Below, piece by piece: positions 7,989-15,623 of a DNA stretch of 64,000 nucleotides; position 1 is the first letter of the stretch; each line of letters opens with the position of its first letter. Under the pieces are notes generated by a model. It saw only the letters and a program-made list of their open reading frames with translations. It had not been told where the DNA came from and did no database searches. The DNA lies in contig CAYOFG010000002.1 of the NCBI GenBank assembly GCA_964403285.1, forward strand, positions 1 through 64,000, written 5' to 3'. A program made the position numbers and the translations under genes. The DNA comes from WVXT01 sp964403285. Lineage in GTDB: Bacteria; UBA6262; WVXT01.

Positions 7989-8924
7989 ATGCGAAAACCG
8001 ATAATTGTTTTGCTGGGACCGACTGCTTCGGGGAAGACGGAAGTTGGCTTATCCTTAGCCAGGGAGGTTAATGCCGAAATTATTTCTGCTGATTCGATGC
8101 AGGTATACAAATACCTTAATATTGGAACTGCCAAGCCTCCCAGAAAGATAAGACAGATTATTCCCCATCACCTTATTGACATTAAGTATCCGGATGAAGA
8201 GTTTAGCGCTGGCGAATTTCAGTTGAGAGCAACAAAAGCTATTGAAAGAATTTTCAAAAAAGGGAAACTGCCTGTTTTGATTGGGGGCACTGCTTTATAT
8301 ATCCGCACCATAACTGACGGTATCTGCCCTATCCCGTCGAGAAATGAGAAAGTGAGGAAGCACCTTTCTCGGCTCGCTAAGAAATATGGCAGAAGTTATC
8401 TTTATAATAGACTTAAGAGGATAGATAAAAAGGCTTGTGAAAAAATTCACCCGAATAATCTTAAGAGAATTATTCGCGCTTTAGAAGTCTACTCCTCGAC
8501 GGGAATTCCCTTTTCTGCCTGGCAGAACAGGAGATATTATCTTCCCTATCCCATAATTACATTCGGTCTCGAGTGGGAAAGAGACCTGGTTTATGAGAGA
8601 ATTGGTCGTCGGGTGGAAGATATGATTAGGGAAGGACTGGTTCGGGAAGTTAAAGGATTGTTGGCAAAAGGTTATTCCAAAAGACTCAACTCTCTACAGG
8701 GTTTGGGATATAGACAGGCGATAGAGTTTTTAGAGGGAAAACATGACCTGGAGAGAATGAAGTATCTAATTAAAAGAGATACGCGGCGCTATGCTAAAAG
8801 GCAACTGACCTGGTGGAGGAAGGATGGACGAATCCGCTGGATTAAGATGGATGAAGAGAAGAAGGCAAAGGAAGTTGCGAGAGAGATAAAAAATATTTGT
8901 AAGAAGAAGCGATATTTGGTATAA
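7989..8924 (+). CDS. miaA: tRNA dimethylallyltransferase MiaA
   Basis: MiaA transfers a dimethylallyl group from DMAPP to N6 of A37 in tRNAs that read UNN codons. The 311-residue protein is full length for the family. It shows the P-loop GPTASGKT, then DSMQVYKYLNIGTAKP with the catalytic Asp, GGTALYIRT, and the C-terminal SLQGLGYRQ and KRQLTWWR motifs. It lies between the mutL region and hflX, the classical neighbourhood (mutL-miaA-hfq-hflX in Proteobacteria), although hfq is absent here. The ATG lies just beyond the palindromic repeat, with only a weak ribosome site visible. Confidence 0.97.
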   Translation: MRKPIIVLLGPTASGKTEVGLSLAREVNAEIISADSMQVYKYLNIGTAKPPRKIRQIIPHHLIDIKYPDEEFSAGEFQLRATKAIERIFKKGKLPVLIGGTALYIRTITDGICPIPSRNEKVRKHLSRLAKKYGRSYLYNRLKRIDKKACEKIHPNNLKRIIRALEVYSSTGIPFSAWQNRRYYLPYPIITFGLEWERDLVYERIGRRVEDMIREGLVREVKGLLAKGYSKRLNSLQGLGYRQAIEFLEGKHDLERMKYLIKRDTRRYAKRQLTWWRKDGRIRWIKMDEEKKAKEVAREIKNICKKKRYLV

Positions 8925-8967
8925 TACCTGCTAATTTACTTGAAGAATATCTTGAAAGTCCATAAAA

Positions 8968-8993
8968 TTACGCCCATAAAGGGCTACACTACG
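8968..8993. repeat. Half copy of the mutL-upstream palindromic repeat
   Basis: ACGCCCATAAAGGGCTACAC and the following TACGG repeat the right half of the element at 2311-2363 without mismatch over about 25 bases. The left arm is missing. It occupies the miaA-hflX gap where hfq sits in Proteobacteria. Confidence 0.8.
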
Positions 8994-9028
8994 GATAACT
9001 TGCAAATGACTGAAAGGGGGCTATTTTA

Positions 9029-10327
9029 ATTAAAAAACTTAAGGAGACAGAATATTACAAAAGAGAGAAAACGCTTCTGGTAGGGGTGGAACTGCCGGGT
9101 AAGAATACCAGGTCTGTTGAGGAGAGTATGGAGGAACTGGCTCTTCTGACGAGTTCGGCGGATGCGGAAGTTTGTTGCCAGACAATCCAGAGAAGAGAGC
9201 GAATCGATCCTGCCTGCTTTATCGGGAGAGGAAAAGCTTCGGAGATAAAAAATCTCTGCGCGGAACAGGAAATCACTACAGTCATTTTTGATGATGACCT
9301 TTCGCCTGCGCAGCAAAGAAATTTGGAAGAAATTATTGAGCGCAAGGTCATTGACCGCACTCGCTTGATTTTGGACATATTCGCCAGACGCGCGCACACC
9401 CAGGAAGGAAAACTACAGGTAGAATTAGCTCAATTAAGTTATCTTTTGCCTCGCTTGACGGGAAAAGGAGTGACTCTTGCACAACAGGTGGGTGGCATCG
9501 GGGTGCGTGGTCCGGGAGAGAAGAAGCTGGAATACGATAGAAGGAGAGTAAAAGAACGGATAAGTAGATTACAAAAGGAGATAAACAAAGTAAGTGAACA
9601 TCGCGAGCAGCAAAGGCAAAGGCGACAAAGAGTTCCCTTGCCGATTATCGCCATTGTGGGTTATACTAATTCAGGAAAAACAACTTTGCTTAATACCCTG
9701 ACTTCTTCCCATGTCTTCGTGGAGGATAAACTATTTTCCACTCTGGACCCTACCATACGCAGGCTGATTTTACCCAACAAAGAGAAAGTACTGGTTGTAG
9801 ATACAGTAGGGTTCATTCATAAATTACCTCATCAATTAGTAGCTGCCTTTAGAGCGACCCTAGAAGAGGTTACTTTCAGTGACTTGCTTCTGCACATTGT
9901 GGATGCCAGCCACCCCGAGTTTCAAAAACAGATTATTGCTGTGGAGAATGTTCTTCAGGAACTTGATGCTCTGGGCAAGCCGACGATAACTATTTTTAAT
10001 AAAATGGACCTGGTTGAGAACAAACCACTCTTGCCTCGCCTGGAAAGAAAATACAAAGGTAGTATAAGGATTTCTGCCAAGAAGGGTTGGGGTGTGGATA
10101 GACTGCACGATAAGATAATTGAGCACTTCGGAAAGGACAGGCAGACTGTAGATCTCGTAATTCCCCAGGTTCGCAGTGACCTGGTGAGCATGGTCTATGA
10201 AAAGGGCACAGTCCTCTCCCGTAATTATAATGGCAAGGATATACTACTTCAAGCACAGCTTGACCAGAAGACTGCGCAGAATCTAAAGGGATATATTAAG
10301 AGGAAACGTCGGCACGCAGTCCATTGA
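9029..10327 (+). CDS. hflX: Ribosome-associated GTPase HflX
   Basis: HflX is a GTPase that binds and splits stalled ribosomes. The sequence shows the N-terminal HflX domain (LLVGVELPG, CFIGRGK, FDDDLSPAQQRNLE, GGIGVRGPGE), a helical linker and a G domain with G1 GYTNSGKTTL, G3 DTVGF and G4 NKMD. Family-conserved sequence (LLVGVELPG) starts before the first standard in-frame start, GTG 9086, which also lacks a ribosome site. The frame is open upstream to a TGA at 9011, and an ATT at 9029 sits 8 bases after AAAGGGGG. I therefore place the start at this rare ATT (432 residues); GTG 9086 is the fallback (413 residues). The 3' end approaches pgsA closely. Confidence 0.93.
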   Translation: MKKLKETEYYKREKTLLVGVELPGKNTRSVEESMEELALLTSSADAEVCCQTIQRRERIDPACFIGRGKASEIKNLCAEQEITTVIFDDDLSPAQQRNLEEIIERKVIDRTRLILDIFARRAHTQEGKLQVELAQLSYLLPRLTGKGVTLAQQVGGIGVRGPGEKKLEYDRRRVKERISRLQKEINKVSEHREQQRQRRQRVPLPIIAIVGYTNSGKTTLLNTLTSSHVFVEDKLFSTLDPTIRRLILPNKEKVLVVDTVGFIHKLPHQLVAAFRATLEEVTFSDLLLHIVDASHPEFQKQIIAVENVLQELDALGKPTITIFNKMDLVENKPLLPRLERKYKGSIRISAKKGWGVDRLHDKIIEHFGKDRQTVDLVIPQVRSDLVSMVYEKGTVLSRNYNGKDILLQAQLDQKTAQNLKGYIKRKRRHAVH

Positions 10328-10328
10328 C

Positions 10329-10350
10329 GCAGGTTAAAACCTGCTACTCC
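10329..10350. repeat. GCAG-type hairpin repeat
   Basis: GCAGGTTAAAACCTGC followed by TACTCC: one arm of the GGAGTAGC...GCTACTCC element found repeatedly in the window. It fills the hflX-pgsA junction. Confidence 0.7.
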
Positions 10351-10362
10351 TTAGGAGTTAAA

Positions 10363-10935
10363 TTGAATTTAGCAAATTATATTTCTCTTTTCCGTGTAGT
10401 CATAATACCAGCATTCGTAATTCTATTACTAAAACACCAGGCTTATTTGCCTTTTCTTCTCTTCTCACTGGCAATTGTCACCGACGCACTGGACGGAATG
10501 GTTGCCCGTATTAACAAACAGAAGACAAAGTTGGGAAGTATCCTCGATCCCCTGGCAGATAAACTGCTATTGGCTTCTGCCTACATAACATTAGCCATCC
10601 TGAAACTCATCCCCTTGTGGGTAGTGATTATTGTTTTCAGTCGAGATTTGATTCTCTTCTCGGGCTGGTTGATAATCTATTTTTCCAGGGGTGTATCCAC
10701 AGTTATCCCTACTATACTGGGGAAAGCGACTGCGGTTTTGCAGATGACTGTAGTATTTTTAGTTCTTCTATCCAGCAGTGGTTATATGGCAGAAGGGAAA
10801 TGGTTGACAGTTAAACCGGTTATTTTCTCAGTTATGGTTTTATTTACGATAATCTCAGGAATGGAATATAGCCTTCGTGGAATTCGTATGATTGTAGCTG
10901 TCCCGATGAATCGGGACGATAGCTCTGCATTGTAG
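10363..10935 (+). CDS. pgsA: CDP-diacylglycerol-glycerol-3-phosphate 3-phosphatidyltransferase
   Basis: PgsA makes phosphatidylglycerophosphate from CDP-diacylglycerol and glycerol 3-phosphate in the inner membrane. The CDP-alcohol phosphotransferase signature is complete (TDALDGMVAR, then G and D...D in GSILDPLADK). Four or more hydrophobic helices follow. TTG 10363 is chosen because AGGAG lies 5 bases upstream and the protein then starts NLANYISLFR, the normal PgsA start. The last ~14 codons (about IVAVPMNRDDSSAL) are encoded by a dispersed palindromic repeat, which also supplies the stop codon. plsY and gpsA follow, forming a phospholipid gene group. Confidence 0.93.
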   Translation: MNLANYISLFRVVIIPAFVILLLKHQAYLPFLLFSLAIVTDALDGMVARINKQKTKLGSILDPLADKLLLASAYITLAILKLIPLWVVIIVFSRDLILFSGWLIIYFSRGVSTVIPTILGKATAVLQMTVVFLVLLSSSGYMAEGKWLTVKPVIFSVMVLFTIISGMEYSLRGIRMIVAVPMNRDDSSAL

Positions 10936-11018
10936 GGGTCCCGATACATCGGGATGGCCGCCCAATGAAAGGGACGGCATGCCGAAAGGTCGGCATAAAC
11001 TGCGTCCGTCCCCTACAA
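10893..11018. repeat. Composite palindromic repeat overlapping the pgsA 3' end
   Basis: It contains TCCCGATGAATCGGGA (10900-10915) and TCCCGATACATCGGGA (10939-10954). An outer pair TTGTAGGGG and CCCCTACAA spans about 10929 to 11018. The left part is translated as the end of PgsA. The right part ends a few bases before the plsY ribosome site. Confidence 0.75.
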
Positions 11019-11025
11019 AGAGGCA

Positions 11026-11679
11026 ATGGATATGTTCAAATTTACATTAATTTTATTAAGCGCATATTTAATTGGTTCTATTCCTTTTGGTTACCTGGCG
11101 GGAAAATTAATTAAGCGTGTCGACCTCAGGCAAGAGGGAAGCAAAAATGTGGGAGCAACCAATGTCTTTCGAATAATAGGAGTTTTGCCGGGTATAATGG
11201 TTCTTTTTTTAGATATTTTCAAGGGTTTTCTTTCTATCCATCTACCGAGTCTATTCAATTTGAGTGGAAGTCCGGGAATATCGCCACAAACTTTTACCTT
11301 GACCAGGATACTCGCTGGATTAGTTGCAATTGCCGGACATAACTGGACCATATTTTTGAAGTTCCGTGGAGGAAAGGGCGTGGCTACTGGTTGTGGGATT
11401 TCCATAGGGCTGGCTCCTCTTCCTGCTCTGGTGAGTCTGGCAATCTTTATAGTGGTAACAGGTTTAACTCGTTATGTATCTTTAGGCTCAATATTTGGAG
11501 TTTTAGCATTTCCTTTAAACTGTTTATTATTTAAGGAATCGCTGATTTTGGTATTTTTTGGCAGTATAGTCGCTTTGGTAATAATAGTCAGGCACCAGGC
11601 AAATATAAAAAGGTTAATTGCTGGCACAGAAAATAGAATCGAATGGGTAAGAGATAAGGAAAGAATTTCCAACTTCTAA
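11026..11679 (+). CDS. plsY: Acyl-phosphate glycerol-3-phosphate acyltransferase PlsY
   Basis: PlsY acylates glycerol 3-phosphate using acyl phosphate, the first step of bacterial phospholipid synthesis. The 217-residue multi-pass membrane protein shows the family motifs LIGSIPFGYLAG, GSKNVGATNVFR, then GHNWTIFLKFRGGKGVAT, and a C-terminal RHQANIKRL. AGAGG precedes ATG 11026; ATG 11032 is an alternative two codons in. It forms a functional group with pgsA upstream and gpsA downstream, which supplies the substrate. Confidence 0.97.
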   Translation: MDMFKFTLILLSAYLIGSIPFGYLAGKLIKRVDLRQEGSKNVGATNVFRIIGVLPGIMVLFLDIFKGFLSIHLPSLFNLSGSPGISPQTFTLTRILAGLVAIAGHNWTIFLKFRGGKGVATGCGISIGLAPLPALVSLAIFIVVTGLTRYVSLGSIFGVLAFPLNCLLFKESLILVFFGSIVALVIIVRHQANIKRLIAGTENRIEWVRDKERISNF

Positions 11680-11693
11680 GAGGGAAAAAGGAA

Positions 11694-12719
11694 GTGGTGA
11701 AACGCGTCGCTATACTGGGTGCAGGGAGCTGGGGAATAACGCTTTCTATATTGCTTTTTGAAAAAGGATATTCTGTAAAGGTCTGGGAATTTGAGAAAAA
11801 ACAGGCTCAAATACTTAGAGAGAAGCGAAAGCTTACATTCTTGCCCTGGGTAGATATTCCCCGGGAAATTGAAATAATTTCCAACATTTCGTATGCGCTT
11901 GATGGAGTCGGCTTGGTTATAGTAGCTCTCCCGTCACATGTGGTTAGAAGAGTAGCAAAAAAGATGGCAAAAGTAGCTTTACCAGAAGATATAATAATTG
12001 TGAATGTGTCAAAGGGACTGGAAAATAGAACTCTTCTCAGAATGTCTCAAGTCTTATCTGAGGAGTTGCCTGAGAAATTAAGAAAACGGATTGTAGTTCT
12101 CTCAGGTCCTTCCCATGCAGAGGAGGTGAGTAGAAGGATTCCCACTACGGTTGTGGTAGCTTCCAGGAACGAAAAGTTGAACCTGGAAGTTCAGAAAATA
12201 TTTTTTACGCCATACTTTCGGGTATACACAAATTCGGACATTATTGGCGTGGAAATGGGCGGGGCATTAAAGAACATTATTGCTTTAGCTGCCGGCATTG
12301 GCGATGGATTAGGACTGGGCGATAACAGCAAGGCAGGATTGATTACCAGAGGATTAGTAGAAATTACCCGGTTAGGCAAAGCTCTGGGAGCAAAACAGAC
12401 AACGTTTTCAGGACTTTCCGGAATGGGAGACTTGATTGTGACCTGCACAAGTCGTTACAGTCGGAATCGAAATTTTGGAGAAAAGATCGGTAAGGGCGAG
12501 ACCTTAAGAAAAGCGCTTTTCGAGATAAAGATGGTTGTAGAAGGAATCCGCACCACAAAAGCAGCTTATCAACTGGCAAAGAAATACAAGGTTTCTATGC
12601 CTATCACCGACGAAGTGTATAAAGTTCTTTTTAATAGCAAGAAACCATCTGAGGCAGTGAAAGATTTGATGCAACGACAGGCAAAGCCAGAGTTGGAAGA
12701 AGATTTTCTAAAAATGTAA
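11694..12719 (+). CDS. gpsA: Glycerol-3-phosphate dehydrogenase [NAD(P)+] GpsA
   Basis: GpsA reduces dihydroxyacetone phosphate to sn-glycerol 3-phosphate for PlsY. The 341-residue protein has the N-terminal Rossmann motif GAGSWGITL, the SKGLE and LSGPSHAEEV motifs of the active site region, and the C-terminal LKNIIALAAGIGDGL and FSGLSGMGDLIVTCTS motifs. The start is GTG 11694, with AAAAAGGA just upstream (a second GTG follows immediately). It lies 14 bases after plsY and is almost certainly co-transcribed with it. Confidence 0.97.
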   Translation: MVKRVAILGAGSWGITLSILLFEKGYSVKVWEFEKKQAQILREKRKLTFLPWVDIPREIEIISNISYALDGVGLVIVALPSHVVRRVAKKMAKVALPEDIIIVNVSKGLENRTLLRMSQVLSEELPEKLRKRIVVLSGPSHAEEVSRRIPTTVVVASRNEKLNLEVQKIFFTPYFRVYTNSDIIGVEMGGALKNIIALAAGIGDGLGLGDNSKAGLITRGLVEITRLGKALGAKQTTFSGLSGMGDLIVTCTSRYSRNRNFGEKIGKGETLRKALFEIKMVVEGIRTTKAAYQLAKKYKVSMPITDEVYKVLFNSKKPSEAVKDLMQRQAKPELEEDFLKM

Positions 12720-12729
12720 ACAGGTAGCC

Positions 12730-12797
12730 GCTCCGACGAATCGGAGCATCTGGAGTAGCAGATTTTAATCTGCGTCTTAATTAAGTATTGTGTCCCC
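12730..12797. repeat. Palindromic repeat cluster before the HU gene
   Basis: CTCCGACGAATCGGAG (12731-12746) is followed by GGAGTAGC and the hairpin GCAGATTTTAATCTGC (12758-12773). Then comes TTAATTAAGTATTGTGTCCCC (12777-12797), of which 20 bases recur inverted at 18016-18035. Confidence 0.75.
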
Positions 12798-12819
12798 GGA
12801 ATTCGGGAGGAGGTAGCAA

Positions 12820-13083
12820 ATGAACAAATCCGACCTGATTGAAGAAGTTGCCCGGGTCACCTGCGCCAAGAAAGAAGCGAAAGATGCTGTCAATGCCCTA
12901 TTTTCCGTTATCAAGCAGGCCTTAGGGAAGAATGACAGAGTAGGAATCTCGGGATTCGGAACTTTCAGTGTGCGGGCAAGAAAACCAAGGGAGGGTCGTA
13001 ATCCCAGGACAGGCGAAGCGATAAAGATTTCAGCAAAAAGAGTTGTCCGGTTTAAGCCGGCTAAAGAGATTTTGGAAGAATAA
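12820..13083 (+). CDS. HU/IHF-family DNA-binding protein
   Basis: An 87-residue histone-like protein of the HU/IHF family, a dimeric DNA-bending nucleoid protein. It has the N-terminal helices (NKSDLIEEVA), the GFGTFSVRAR strand and the DNA-arm signature GRNPRTGEAIKI with the intercalating proline. Its length is normal. A strong GGGAGGAGG precedes the ATG. The MerR-type gene starts 31 bases downstream, a pairing like the ihfA-merR arrangement common in bacteria. Confidence 0.95.
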   Translation: MNKSDLIEEVARVTCAKKEAKDAVNALFSVIKQALGKNDRVGISGFGTFSVRARKPREGRNPRTGEAIKISAKRVVRFKPAKEILEE

Positions 13084-13114
13084 TAAAATTTATAACGGGG
13101 TGGTATGAACGATT

Positions 13115-13471
13115 ATGCAAATTCCGGATAAGAATTTCTTTTCCATAGGGGAAGCGAGTAAAATCACTGGTGTAAAGCCTTATGTCTTGAGGTATTGGGA
13201 GTCGGAATTTAACCTGCTTCGACCAGCGAGAAGGGAAAGCGGGCATCGAAAGTATACTCGTAAAGACTTAGAAGTGATTGCTGAGATAAAAGAACTGCTT
13301 TACGAGAAGAGATTCAGCATAGCTGGTGCAAAGAGACATTTACTTGAGGAGAAAAAGAACAAGAAAGAGGAACTGAAACTCGACTGGGAGAAGGATAGCG
13401 CTGCCATAGACGCGCTAAAGGAGACGAAAAAGGCAATAAAAGAAGTACTCAAAATCCTGGAAAAAGATTAA
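13115..13471 (+). CDS. MerR-family transcriptional regulator
   Basis: A 118-residue regulator. The N-terminal winged helix-turn-helix has the MerR pattern FFSIGEASKITGVKPYVLRYWE, and GHRKYTRKDL forms the wing. A short lysine- and glutamate-rich helical dimerisation tail follows, without cysteines for metal sensing. Genes of this short type commonly follow an HU/IHF gene; the effector is unknown. Confidence 0.9.
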   Translation: MQIPDKNFFSIGEASKITGVKPYVLRYWESEFNLLRPARRESGHRKYTRKDLEVIAEIKELLYEKRFSIAGAKRHLLEEKKNKKEELKLDWEKDSAAIDALKETKKAIKEVLKILEKD

Positions 13472-13477
13472 ATCTCG

Positions 13478-13608
13478 TGGAGTCCTCCCGAAAGGGAAGA
13501 GTTTATTCGCTCCAGAATTTTTGGAGTAGCGAAACTTGTTTCGCGTTAATAACGTCCCGACTCATCGGGGCTACTCCAGAGTCTTTTGGAGTCCTCCCGA
13601 AAGGAAGG
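13478..13608. repeat. 131-bp repeat, left copy of an inverted pair
   Basis: Contains GGAGTCCTCCCGAAAGG at both ends, the hairpin GCGAAACTTGTTTCGC (13529-13544) and CCCGACTCATCGGGG. Its reverse complement recurs at 15472-15602 with only a few mismatches. Translating it gives a spurious open frame across the tRNA. Confidence 0.85.
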
Positions 13609-13619
13609 GATTTGCATAT

Positions 13620-13693
13620 CGGGGCGTGGCGCAGATGGCTAGCGCACCAGGCTGGGGGTCTGGGGGTCAGCGGTTCGAGTCCGCTCGCCCCGA
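13620..13693 (+). tRNA. tRNA-Pro (anticodon GGG)
   Basis: A 74-base cloverleaf. Acceptor CGGGGCG/CGCCCCG shows the C1-G72 pair typical of bacterial tRNA-Pro. The D stem is GCGC/GCGC. Anticodon stem CCAGG/TCTGG carries loop CTGGGGG, giving anticodon GGG. The T arm is AGCGG-TTCGAGT-CCGCT and the discriminator is A. No encoded CCA. Confidence 0.95.
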
Positions 13694-13710
13694 TTTTTAA
13701 AATTTTTGAT

Positions 13711-13735
13711 TGTGGCAATTTTGTGCCACATTTTT
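13711..13735 (+). terminator. Intrinsic terminator after tRNA-Pro(GGG)
   Basis: TGTGGCA (13711-13717) and TGCCACA (13724-13730) form a 7-bp stem with a 6-base loop, followed by TTTTTG. Confidence 0.75.
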
Positions 13736-13859
13736 GTACCCAAATAGCCAGTGTTAGAATAAATCGGGATACAGCCTAAATCTTCTCCCCCGGGGGAAGA
13801 AAAAAGGGGTAATCCCCCTCACCTCAGTCCTCTCTCCAGGGGCGGAAATTGGTTAGAAG

Positions 13860-14207
13860 ATGCAAATTCATATAATTAGAAAAAAGGTAACAGTTAGTGA
13901 AATAAAGGATATGCTTGAAGCATTAGATTCTTATATTAAATTAGCGGTTGATATTAAGAGGGAAGTTGTGGTTGGGGGAGGAATACTTCATGCTGATTGT
14001 GAAGCCGCTTTGCTAGATGATGGTGGCAAACAAGAAGATATATGGGGAGCGGATTGGTATCCTGATACAAATGAAATTCGCTGTGAAGCATTAATAAATA
14101 TTCGTCCCAGACAGAATAATCGGTCAATGAAAATAGAAGATAAGGAGATTCGTCTAAAAGTAGAAAAGATAATTAAGAAAAGATTAAGCTATGAAAAATC
14201 TAAATGA
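13860..14207 (+). CDS. DUF5674-family protein
   Basis: A 115-residue protein resembling the uncharacterised DUF5674 family, recognised by GGGILHADCEAALL, then GGKQEDIWGADWYP, and INIRPRQNNRSM near the C-terminus. The invariant-looking H, D, E, W and R residues suggest a small enzyme or binding domain, but no function is established. The next gene overlaps it by 17 bases, so the two are likely made together. Together they lie between the two arms of the 131-bp inverted repeat, like a small cassette. Confidence 0.75.
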   Translation: MQIHIIRKKVTVSEIKDMLEALDSYIKLAVDIKREVVVGGGILHADCEAALLDDGGKQEDIWGADWYPDTNEIRCEALINIRPRQNNRSMKIEDKEIRLKVEKIIKKRLSYEKSK

Positions 14208-14541
14208 GATTAGAGAACGTTATCTTAAGGAGCCATTTGATAAGAGGTTAGGGCATTTAGCTAGTGATTTAGCTCGTATCTCTGCTTTATTAGAAAATTC
14301 TAAAAATAAAAAGGCTATTGATGATATTTTAGAAGAGAGCAAATTTTTTATTGAATGGACAGTGTTAGAAGCTCCATCTAATGTTCAAAGATTACTTTCT
14401 GAGATACAAATCAAATTGGCGCAATTACATTTTCGTTTATTGCATCAGAAAGAAAACCATACAGAAATAGACCGTTTAAAGAAAATAACTAAAACTTGGA
14501 GTGAGCAGCTACTAGAAATTTCAGGCCTTCTTGTAAAATAG
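14191..14541 (+). CDS. Small helical protein paired with DUF5674
   Basis: A 116-residue, mostly helical protein of unknown function. It resembles small proteins I recall from cyanobacteria and Chloroflexota, with an N-terminal IRERYLKEPFDKRLGHLASD and a central LEESKFFIEWT. No membrane segment and no catalytic motif are evident. Overlap with the DUF5674 gene suggests a two-gene operon, possibly a binary complex. A toxin-antitoxin role is conceivable but nothing in the sequence demands it. Confidence 0.6.
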   Translation: MKNLNEIRERYLKEPFDKRLGHLASDLARISALLENSKNKKAIDDILEESKFFIEWTVLEAPSNVQRLLSEIQIKLAQLHFRLLHQKENHTEIDRLKKITKTWSEQLLEISGLLVK

Positions 14542-14591
14542 CAGCCTAATTACACCGAGGGGAGAGGAGATAAGTAATCTCCTTTCCCTAA

Positions 14592-14612
14592 CCCTCTCCC
14601 CAGAGGAGAGGG
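14592..14612. repeat. CCCTCTCC/GGAGAGGG palindrome
   Basis: A perfect 8-bp inverted repeat with a 5-base loop between the DUF5674 pair and the LolA-like gene. Similar GGGGAGAGG-type sequences occur near 3395-3425 and 13785-13845. Confidence 0.6.
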
Positions 14613-14640
14613 AAAAGAAGATAAATAGAAAGGAGGGAAA

Positions 14641-15459
14641 ATGGGAGAAAGGATCAATTGTAGGGGAATAAGGGTGATTGTCCTGCTACTTATGAGTTTG
14701 GTTTTGATAGTAGGTCAAGGTTTCCCTCAAGATTTGGCAGGCTTGCTTAAAGAATTAGAGGCAAAGTACGGAAAGTTCGAGGAAGAGATTAAGGATATGA
14801 CTACTGTGTTAGAGATGAAAATGGCTACACCTGAAGGAGAGATGACTTCGGAGATGCAGATGCTGAGGAAGGGAGAAAAGTTCAGGATGGACGCCACAAT
14901 GCAGACGTCCCAGGCTCCGGACATTCCTGAAGGAATGGGGCAAATGAAGACCATCGTGATTTACGATGGCAAAGATACCTGGATGATTTCATCTTTCACA
15001 GGGAAGAAGAAACTTTCGAGCGAAGAGGAAAAGCAGTACCAGAAAGAAAAGAACTGGTGGGAATTAATCTCAGAAAAGGCAAAAATTGTGGGAACGGAAA
15101 AAGTTGATAAGCGAGAATGTTACGTGGTGGAAATTGCAGAAGACGAAGAGTATCCATTTACCAAGTTATGGCTAGACAAAAGAAATCTGGTCTTGATTAA
15201 AGGCGAAGGTGGAGGGATGGAAGGGGAAATAATTCTTTTAATAAATTCGGATTTTAAGAAAATAAAGGGTGATTGGGAAATGCCTTACAAGACTGAGATG
15301 TATGCGGATGGTAAGCTTATGTCAACTTCTCTGGTGAAATCCCTCGAGATTAACCAAGGCCTCTCTGAGGACCTATTTGACCCGGATAAGGTAAAAATAA
15401 AAGGAGTCAATATGCAAGAGATGATGAGAAAGATGATGCTACAGAAAGAAGAGGAGTAA
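14641..15459 (+). CDS. LolA-like outer-membrane lipoprotein-sorting family protein
   Basis: A 272-residue secreted protein with a signal peptide (basic start, hydrophobic VIVLLLMSLVLIVGQG, no lipobox cysteine). The mature part matches the pattern of LolA/LolB-fold outer-membrane lipoprotein-sorting family proteins: repeated amphipathic strands, FRMDATMQ, IVIYDGKDTWMIS and LWLDKRNLVLIK. These periplasmic proteins bind acyl chains; the exact ligand is unknown. A good AAAGGAGGG precedes the ATG. The downstream 131-bp repeat arm starts 13 bases after the stop. It could instead be a DUF4412-type protein with a related fold. Confidence 0.7.
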   Translation: MGERINCRGIRVIVLLLMSLVLIVGQGFPQDLAGLLKELEAKYGKFEEEIKDMTTVLEMKMATPEGEMTSEMQMLRKGEKFRMDATMQTSQAPDIPEGMGQMKTIVIYDGKDTWMISSFTGKKKLSSEEEKQYQKEKNWWELISEKAKIVGTEKVDKRECYVVEIAEDEEYPFTKLWLDKRNLVLIKGEGGGMEGEIILLINSDFKKIKGDWEMPYKTEMYADGKLMSTSLVKSLEINQGLSEDLFDPDKVKIKGVNMQEMMRKMMLQKEEE

Positions 15460-15471
15460 GGATGACTACAT

Positions 15472-15602
15472 TCCTCCCTTTCGGGAGGACTCCAAAAGAC
15501 TCTGGAGTAGCCCCGATGAATCGGGACGTTATTAACGCGAAACAAGTTTCGCTACTCCAAAAATTCTGGAGCGAATAAACTCCTCCTTTTCGGGAGGAGT
15601 CC
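15472..15602. repeat. 131-bp repeat, right copy of an inverted pair
   Basis: Near-identical reverse complement of 13478-13608, including GCGAAACAAGTTTCGC (15537-15552). Differences are limited to a handful of bases near the ends and one in the CCGATGAATCGG core. The pair brackets about 1.9 kb. Confidence 0.85.
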
Positions 15603-15623
15603 AGAAGGACAGGAAGGTAGTTT

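Noticed and set aside
13477..13779. 100-codon open frame across the repeat and tRNA-Pro(GGG)
   Set aside because: It is built from the 131-bp repeat and the tRNA gene, has no ribosome site and no recognisable protein pattern.
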